The position numbers and the translations under genes were made by a program. The notes under the pieces are model-generated. The model ran no database searches. It saw only the letters and a program-made list of their open reading frames with translations, and was not told the DNA's origin. 54,689 bases of DNA from an uncultured Eubacteriales bacterium (GTDB lineage: Bacteria > Bacillota > Clostridia > Oscillospirales > Oscillospiraceae): contig ONPN01000032.1 in assembly GCA_900319695.1 (NCBI GenBank), positions 1 to 54,689 of the forward strand, given 5' to 3'. Position 1 is the first letter of the stretch; every line of letters starts with the position of its first letter. This document shows positions 50,387-54,689 of the stretch, piece after piece.

Positions 50387-50842
50387 TTGGCAAAAGAAAT
50401 CTGGATGCGGGAGGACGAATTTGAGGAGGAGCTTTTGCGGATTACCCCGGCGGAGTTCCCGGCCTTCCTCAGACGGCAGGAGGGAAAGCTGATCCGGGGC
50501 GAGAGGCCGTGGGCGGCGTACATGCGCGGGAAGTTTAAGGAGAAGGGCGTCTTGCAGCAGGAGGTGTTTCTCGCCGCCGACCTCTCCGAGCGCTACGGCT
50601 ACAAGCTCGTCGCCGAGGAAAAGCACACGACGCAGCGCGACGTCATCCTGCGGCTCTGCCTGGCGGCGCAGTTTCGGCTGGACGAGACGCAGGAGGCGCT
50701 GATCCTGTACGGGATGGCGCCGCTTCTGGGGCGGATTCCCCGCGACGCGGCCTTTATCGTGGCGTTTCAAAACAGAATCTATGACATCCACGACGTCGAC
50801 GCGATCCTGCGGGAAAACAATCTCCCGCCGTTTCTGAGCTGA
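50387..50842 (+). CDS. Helical protein of unknown function
   Basis: A 151-residue cytoplasmic protein, not recognised by name. Start taken at TTG 50387 (MAKEIWMRED), 8 nt after AGAAAGGG; a GTG at 50378 overlaps that site. The C-terminal half (TTQRDVILRLCLAAQFRLDETQEALILYG split around a turn) reads like a helix-turn-helix or death-like helical bundle, followed by VDAILRENNLPPF. Similar proteins occur in Clostridia beside signalling genes in my memory, which I cannot verify. Isolated here: hairpin before it, promoter after it. Confidence 0.7.
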   Translation: MAKEIWMREDEFEEELLRITPAEFPAFLRRQEGKLIRGERPWAAYMRGKFKEKGVLQQEVFLAADLSERYGYKLVAEEKHTTQRDVILRLCLAAQFRLDETQEALILYGMAPLLGRIPRDAAFIVAFQNRIYDIHDVDAILRENNLPPFLS

Positions 50843-50945
50843 AAACTTCCCCGCTGCCACCGAATCGGGGTCAACGGGGAACGCGGCTATTTGATATAAT
50901 CAGGCTTGCAGTACAACGAAAACGATCTCACAAAGGAGGAACAAC

Positions 50946-51446
50946 ATGAAAAAACTGCTCTCTGTCCTGCTCGTTCTGGCCCTTGCGCTGGCCCTGCTGC
51001 CCTGCGCCGCCTTTGCCGATTCCGATGGCTTCGGCAGCTATAGCGACGCGGAGCTCAAACAGCTCTATGAGGCCGTGAGGCAGGAGATGCAAAAGCGCGG
51101 CCTCAGCACAACAAAGGAGCTCACATTGCGTGAGGGAAAGTACATCGTCGGCCAGGACATCGAGCCCGGCAGCTACACGCTCAAATGCGTGGAGACCTCG
51201 GGCGAAAGCTACGGCGACCTCTATTCCTCGCTGGGGAATTTCTACGGCGGCCAGCTCGGCGATCTGATGGGTTCCCTCGGCGGCATGGTGAGCAATGTGA
51301 TCAATACCGAGGCAAAGATCATCGGCGACTACGGCACGGTTCTCAAGTCCTTTGAGCTCAAGGCCGGGGATTCCGTCAGACTCACGCTGGAAAAGAACAC
51401 CGCTCTGCAAATCAGCGAAGGAACCTGCACCCTCACGGCGGACTAA
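50946..51446 (+). CDS. Small exported protein of unknown function
   Basis: A 166-residue secreted protein. Signal peptide LLSVLLVLALALALLPCAAFA, then a helix (YSDAELKQLYEAVRQEMQKRG), a segment TLREGKYIVGQDIEPGSYTLKC and a C-terminal beta part (GDYGTVLKSFELKAGDSVRLTLEKN). The pair of 'G-x-I-x-PG-x-Y' and 'L-x-x-GDSV' patterns resembles small beta-sandwich domains seen in many Firmicute exported proteins. ATG at 50946 follows CAAAGGAGG. The 51447-51630 gap holds a degraded frame only. Confidence 0.72.
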   Translation: MKKLLSVLLVLALALALLPCAAFADSDGFGSYSDAELKQLYEAVRQEMQKRGLSTTKELTLREGKYIVGQDIEPGSYTLKCVETSGESYGDLYSSLGNFYGGQLGDLMGSLGGMVSNVINTEAKIIGDYGTVLKSFELKAGDSVRLTLEKNTALQISEGTCTLTAD

Positions 51447-51634
51447 AGGCGGCAATATCAGGGGCACCGATCGGCAGCGGTCGGCGCTCTTTTTTTACCC
51501 CGCAAAGGCGGCGCTGATCGAAGAGCTGCTGGATCGGATGCGCCTTGCCTGGTATGAGCAGCGTGAAGCATCGGACAATTGAGAACAGCGGCGCATAAAT
51601 TACCGGGAATGACAGACGTGCGGTGAACAGATAC

Positions 51635-51663
51635 TTCACAAGCGGAGAATGTTTTGCTATAAT
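51635..51663 (+). promoter_or_regulatory. hflKC promoter
   Basis: -35 TTCACA (51635-51640), 17 bp, -10 TATAAT (51658-51663). Transcription should start near 51670, ten bases before the structured leader. Confidence 0.65.
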
Positions 51664-51679
51664 GAAGTTGTCTAAAATC

Positions 51680-51734
51680 GTCAATTGCGGGAGCAGACCC
51701 GGCAGGGATGAAATGGGGCGGCGCCGCAACTGAC
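51680..51734 (+). promoter_or_regulatory. Structured 55-nt leader of hflKC
   Basis: An 11-bp closing stem GTCAATTGCGG/CCGCAACTGAC (one A-C mismatch) encloses 33 nt with short GC helices. It ends 5 nt before the hflK ribosome site AAAGGAG. Compact, promoter-proximal and next to the ribosome site, it looks like a cis-regulatory RNA; it matches no riboswitch consensus I can recall. Confidence 0.5.
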
Positions 51735-51756
51735 AATCGAAAGGAGTGTCCCGCTT

Positions 51757-52743
51757 ATGAACATAAACCCGGACGGCAGCTACTCGAGCGGCCCGGCGAA
51801 ACGGCCGCGCCCGAAGCTGCAGCTTCCCGGAAGGGCGGCCGTCACCGTGCTGATCGCGGTGCTGCTGGTGCTGGCGGTGATGAATTCGTACTACACCCTC
51901 AAGGAGGATCAGTACGCCGTCATCACCACCTTCGGCAAGCCCACCATGGTCTCCACCTCCGGCCTCAAGCTCAAGCTGCCCTTTGTCCAGCACGTCACCA
52001 AGGTCACCAAGACCATCCAGGGCTTCCCCCTCGGCTACCGCATCGGCAGCACCCAGAGCGTCGACGAGGAGTCGCTGATGATCACCTACGACTACAACTT
52101 CGTCAACGTGGATTTCTATGTCGAGTACCGCGTGACCGACCCCATCAAGTTCCTCTTCAATTCCGAGGACCCGGTGGGCATCCTCAAGATGCTCTGCCAG
52201 AGCTATATCCGCGACACCATCGGCCTGTATAACGTCGACACGGTCATCACCACCGGCAAGAGCGAGATCCAGGCCGCCATCAAGGAGAAGGTCATGCAGC
52301 GGCTTGAGTCGGAGGACATCGGCCTGCAGCTGACCAACATCCGCATCCAGGACGCGGAGCCGCCCACCTCTGAGGTACAGCGCGCCTTCACCGCCGTGGA
52401 GACCGCCAAGCAGTCCGCGGACACCACCGTCAACAACGCCAAGAAGTACGCAAACGAGGTCATCCCCGCCGCGGCCGCCGACGCCGACCAGATCATCAAG
52501 AGCGCCGAGGCCTACAAGGCCAGCAAGATCAACGAGGCCAGCGGTCAGGCCGCCCGCTTTGCCGAGCTCTATGAGGAGTACCAGAAGTACCCGCTCATCA
52601 CCAAGCAGCGCCTGTTCTATGAGGCCATGGAGTCCATCCTGCCCGAGATGAAGCTCTATATCCTCGACAGCGACACCGGCGTCCAGACGGCCCTGCCGCT
52701 GGAATCCTTTGCCAATGTGAACCTGGGAGGTGAGGACAAGTGA
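51757..52743 (+). CDS. hflK: HflK-like SPFH membrane protein
   Basis: A 328-residue SPFH/prohibitin-family protein. One N-terminal membrane helix (AAVTVLIAVLLVLAVMNSYY) is followed by the band-7 domain (YAVITTFGKPTMVSTSGLKLK; DFYVEYRVTDPIKFLF) and a long Ala-rich coiled coil (about 215-285) that in E. coli HflKC builds a cage around the FtsH protease. ftsH is not in the window. Start at ATG 51757, AAAGGAG upstream; overlaps hflC by 4 nt. Confidence 0.92.
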   Translation: MNINPDGSYSSGPAKRPRPKLQLPGRAAVTVLIAVLLVLAVMNSYYTLKEDQYAVITTFGKPTMVSTSGLKLKLPFVQHVTKVTKTIQGFPLGYRIGSTQSVDEESLMITYDYNFVNVDFYVEYRVTDPIKFLFNSEDPVGILKMLCQSYIRDTIGLYNVDTVITTGKSEIQAAIKEKVMQRLESEDIGLQLTNIRIQDAEPPTSEVQRAFTAVETAKQSADTTVNNAKKYANEVIPAAAADADQIIKSAEAYKASKINEASGQAARFAELYEEYQKYPLITKQRLFYEAMESILPEMKLYILDSDTGVQTALPLESFANVNLGGEDK

Positions 52744-53624
52744 AAAAGAGGCTGACGCTTTCCCTTCCCATTGTGATCGTGGTTCTCGCCCTGCTGCTGT
52801 CCTCCGCCTGCTTCGTCACCACCCAGGCCAACGAGTACACCATCGTCCGCCAGTTCGGCGCGGTGGTCAAAATCGTGGACGAGCCGGGCCTGAGCATGAA
52901 GCTGCCCTTCATCCAGACCGTCAGCACCCTGCCGAAGACCGAGATGCTCTACGACCTCGCGGTCAGCGACGTGATCACCAGCGACAAGAAGTCCATGGTG
53001 GCCGACTCCTTCGTGCTCTGGCGCATCGACGACCCGCTGAAGTTCATCCAGACCCTCTCCGGCAACCTCGGCAACGCCGAGTACCGCATCGACACCGTGG
53101 TCTACAACAGCCTCAAGACCGTCATCTCCTCCATGCGGCAGGAGGAGGTCATCTCCGGGCGCGACGGGCTGCTGGCCCAGCGCATCATGGACAACGTGGG
53201 CAACACCTTCGACAACTACGGCATCAAGCTGCTCGCCATCGAGACCAAGCGCATCGACCTGCCGGACGAGAACAAGTCCGCCGTCTATGAGCGCATGATC
53301 TCCGAGCGCACCAACATCGCCGCCTCCTACACCGCCGAAGGCGCGGCGGAGGCCAAGCAGATCCGCAACGAGGCGGACAAGTCCGTGCAGATCACCCTCT
53401 CCGAGGCCCGGGCCGCGGCTGAAAAGCTCAAGGCCGAGGGCGAGGCCGAGTACATGCGCATCCTCTCCGAGGTCTACGACACCCCGGCGGAGGCCGACTT
53501 CTATGAGTTCATGCGCGCCCTCGACATGGCGGAGAAGGCCCTCGGCACCGGCAGCAAGACCCTCGTCGTCTCCGCGGATTCCCCGATCGCGAAGATTTTC
53601 CAGAGCGTCCAGAACGGGGAATAA
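52740..53624 (+). CDS. hflC: HflC-like SPFH membrane protein
   Basis: A 294-residue partner of HflK: membrane helix (LSLPIVIVVLALLLSSACFV), band-7 domain (YTIVRQFGAVVKIVDEPGLSMK, SFVLWRIDDPLKF), coiled coil ending in AAAEKLKAEGEAEYMRILSEV, and the HflC-type C-terminus FYEFMRALDMAEKAL. GTG start at 52740 overlaps the hflK stop (GTGA). The complex is expected to surround or regulate FtsH in the membrane. Confidence 0.92.
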   Translation: MKKRLTLSLPIVIVVLALLLSSACFVTTQANEYTIVRQFGAVVKIVDEPGLSMKLPFIQTVSTLPKTEMLYDLAVSDVITSDKKSMVADSFVLWRIDDPLKFIQTLSGNLGNAEYRIDTVVYNSLKTVISSMRQEEVISGRDGLLAQRIMDNVGNTFDNYGIKLLAIETKRIDLPDENKSAVYERMISERTNIAASYTAEGAAEAKQIRNEADKSVQITLSEARAAAEKLKAEGEAEYMRILSEVYDTPAEADFYEFMRALDMAEKALGTGSKTLVVSADSPIAKIFQSVQNGE

Positions 53625-53632
53625 AGAAAAAG

Positions 53633-53664
53633 CTCGGGAGCTGATCCATGGATCGGCTCCCGAG
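53633..53664 (+). terminator. Hairpin after hflC
   Basis: CTCGGGAGC/GCTCCCGAG with inner palindrome GATCCATGGATC. No T run; likely still the operon end. Confidence 0.6.
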
Positions 53665-53687
53665 GCAAAATCCGGGCTTGGTGAGAC

Positions 53688-53715
53688 TTGACTTCCGAGA
53701 AAATCTGAGTATAAT
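53688..53715 (+). promoter_or_regulatory. Promoter of putative antisense RNA
   Basis: -35 TTGACT (53688-53693), 16 bp, -10 TATAAT (53710-53715). No protein frame lies downstream before a terminator at 53819, so the product would be a short RNA. Confidence 0.65.
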
Positions 53716-53721
53716 AAAAGA

Positions 53722-53828
53722 TGTGGAAGCCAAACGGTGCCCACAGTCCATTAACTACACATTTGGATTGGGCTTACGCCCAAAACCCGTGAGTCGTCTG
53801 GTGTCAGCAGACGGCTCACTTCTCTTTA
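53722..53828 (+). ncRNA. Putative antisense antitoxin RNA
   Basis: From the promoter at 53688, an RNA of about 105 nt would end at the hairpin 53789-53819 followed by TTCTCTTT. It would overlap the 3' end of the opposite-strand small-protein mRNA, including its stop codon. This convergent 3' overlap is the layout of txpA-RatA and bsrG-SR4 type I systems in Bacillus. Inferred from architecture only. Confidence 0.5.
53789..53819. terminator. Shared bidirectional terminator
   Basis: GTGAGTCGTCTG/CAGACGGCTCAC with one mismatch and loop GTGTCAG. T-rich on plus (TTCTCTTT) and GGGTTTTGGG on minus, so it can end both convergent transcripts. Confidence 0.65.
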
Positions 53829-53935
53829 TGTCCGGCCTTCCATCTGTCGTACACAACGAGCGCAAAGCCCGCGATTGTGCAGATGCTGGCAAGAGCACCA
53901 AGTACGACATAAACTGCCGTAAGAGTGATTCCCAC
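53816..53935 (-). CDS. Small membrane peptide, candidate type I toxin
   Basis: A 39-residue peptide with GTG start at 53935 and GGAGG (53945-53949) 9 nt upstream. It has one hydrophobic helix (MGITLTAVYVVLGALASICT, then IAGFALVVY) and a basic tail DRWKAGHKEK, as in small membrane type I toxins. A perfect promoter on the same strand (54083-54111) lies 140 nt upstream with a structured leader, and a promoter on the other strand faces its 3' end. No similarity to a named toxin family is claimed. Alternative: an ordinary small membrane protein. Confidence 0.6.
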   Translation of the reverse strand: MGITLTAVYVVLGALASICTIAGFALVVYDRWKAGHKEK

Positions 53936-54082
53936 CTATGCAGTCCTCCTTCCCTGAGTCCCGGAGGGCTGAAAGTGTGACAGCCCTTCCGGTCGCTTTC
54001 GCGAACCCCCAGGGCACCGTCCTTTTAACCGTCATCCGTCAAGTGACACTTGCGCCGACGGTGACTTCCACATCCAAACCGG

Positions 54083-54111
54083 ATTATACAGTCTGACGAG
54101 AATGTTGTCAA
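54083..54111 (-). promoter_or_regulatory. Consensus promoter of the small-peptide mRNA
   Basis: Minus strand: -35 TTGACA (54106-54111), 17 bp, -10 TATAAT (54083-54088), an exact consensus. The 140-nt leader (54076-53936) has hairpins AGGGCTG/CAGCCCT, TCGC-TTT-GCGA and the palindrome AAGTGTCACTT, which could slow ribosome loading. Confidence 0.75.
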
Positions 54112-54233
54112 TGTTTGCCAACAAGCCCTGAGTCCGTTGTTGCCATGTATAAATCTTTCGCCTCCCGGTGAGACTAAAGACAGCACCCTACATACACTGT
54201 AATGGGCGACTCTTCATCGGAGTGTGAATAACC

Positions 54234-54578
54234 ATGGTCAAACGCGGAGATATTTACTTTGCCGACCTCAGCCCGGTCGTCGGCAGCGAGCAGGGCGGCA
54301 TGCGCCCGGTGCTGATCGTGCAGAATGACACCGGCAACCGGCACAGCCCCACGGTCATCGCCGCGGCCATCACCAGCCAGATGGGCAAGGCAAAGCTGCC
54401 CACCCATATTGAGCTGCACGGCCGCAGCGTCGGACTCAACCGCGACAGCGTCATCCTGCTCGAGCAGATCCGTACCATCGACAAGTCCCGCCTGCGCGAG
54501 CGGATGGGCAAGCTCGACAAGGGCACGATGACGGCGGTCGACAACGCCCTCGCCGTCAGCTTCGGGCTGGGGTCTTAA
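54234..54578 (+). CDS. mazF: MazF/EndoA-type mRNA interferase toxin
   Basis: A 114-residue MazF (PemK-like) endoribonuclease. [31 protein letters not shown] is the family start, in two blocks; catalytic Arg24 and Thr47 are both present, as in B. subtilis EndoA. No mazE-type antitoxin is encoded within 600 nt upstream, and the following bases hold a terminator, so it is an orphan here or paired with a distant antitoxin. Start at 54234 with GGAG upstream. No convincing promoter was found just upstream. Confidence 0.93.
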   Translation: MVKRGDIYFADLSPVVGSEQGGMRPVLIVQNDTGNRHSPTVIAAAITSQMGKAKLPTHIELHGRSVGLNRDSVILLEQIRTIDKSRLRERMGKLDKGTMTAVDNALAVSFGLGS

Positions 54579-54591
54579 CGGAATAAGTCGG

Positions 54592-54627
54592 CTCCTCTGC
54601 CCATAAACTTCGGGCAGGGGAGTTTTT
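54592..54627 (+). terminator. Terminator after mazF
   Basis: CTCCTCTGCCC/GGGCAGGGGAG (one G-T pair) followed by TTTTT. Confidence 0.85.
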
Positions 54628-54637
54628 GTCAGACAGA

Positions 54638-54689
54638 GTGGAGAGTGGAGAGTGGAGAGTGGAGCTATGGTGTCGCTGCGCGACGATCA
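54638..54689. repeat. Partial copy of the GTGGAGAGT hairpin element
   Basis: Repeated GTGGAGA units followed by CTATGGTGTCGCTGCGCGACGA, matching the left part of the element at 31277-31396. The copy is cut by the window end. Confidence 0.7.

Noticed and set aside
51447-51582. A short gene ending at 51582
   Set aside because: The last 30 residues look protein-like but no start or ribosome site exists, and the first part is a shadow of the exported protein; at most a gene remnant.

Overview
The window comes from the chromosome of a high-GC, Gram-positive anaerobic gut Firmicute, most likely of the Oscillospiraceae (Clostridia). The genus is inferred, not read directly. Grounds: GC-rich codon use, strong GGAGG ribosome binding sites, pyruvate phosphate dikinase plus pyruvate kinase, CUT2 sugar transporters under an AraR-type regulator, a two-gene SufCB system, MazF and luxS. 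No rRNA, tRNA, CRISPR array, prophage or insertion sequence was seen.

Layout. 1-6.4 kb: the 3' end of ppdK (with an unusual Ala-rich tail), a DUF4160 pair, a RelE/ParE-Phd toxin-antitoxin pair, a sodium-coupled amino-acid transporter followed by a tiny one-helix protein, and araR. 6.8-19.5 kb: an arabinose regulon made of two complete sets of CUT2 ABC transporter genes, araA and an FGGY kinase. Both transporter promoters carry three AraR-like boxes spaced 31-33 bp apart, the last abutting the -35. In the second set the binding-protein gene and the first permease gene each carry an internal out-of-frame deletion. 19.8-24.6 kb: a repeat-bearing secreted protein, a 161-bp giant palindrome, DUF362, a mini glycan cassette (formyltransferase, phosphoglycosyl transferase, PIG-L deacetylase) and luxS. 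24.6-29.5 kb: a MoxR ATPase, VWA protein and LRR protein set with a membrane protein.

29.6-37 kb: a Pro-rich lipoprotein, SufC/SufB, two envelope proteins, and a metal-handling pair: a CobW GTPase with a very His-rich insert and a frameshifted C-terminus, then a second P47K-like GTPase. 37-44 kb: an exported cysteine peptidase, pyruvate kinase, an exported guanine-deaminase-like enzyme, a GH13 amylase, GluQ-RS, a microprotein, a CatA-like acyltransferase and a YoaP-like GNAT. 44-49 kb (mostly minus strand): a D-aminoacylase, two exported proteins, an exported LD-carboxypeptidase, then thpR on plus. 49-54.7 kb: an AT-rich EcsC gene with an EF-hand, two small unknown genes, hflK-hflC behind a compact structured leader, a locus built like a type I toxin-antitoxin system, and an orphan mazF.

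How it fits together: the arabinose block is one regulon (sensor, import, isomerase, kinase) whose second importer looks broken while the first is intact. Many intergenic gaps hold multi-hairpin elements (near 1.9, 20.7, 26.2, 31.3, 40.2 and 54.6 kb). The best candidates for undescribed biology are the convergent small-RNA/small-protein locus at 53.7-54.1 kb, the palindromic element at 20.7 kb, the 48-aa protein behind the NSS transporter and the 55-nt leader of hflKC.
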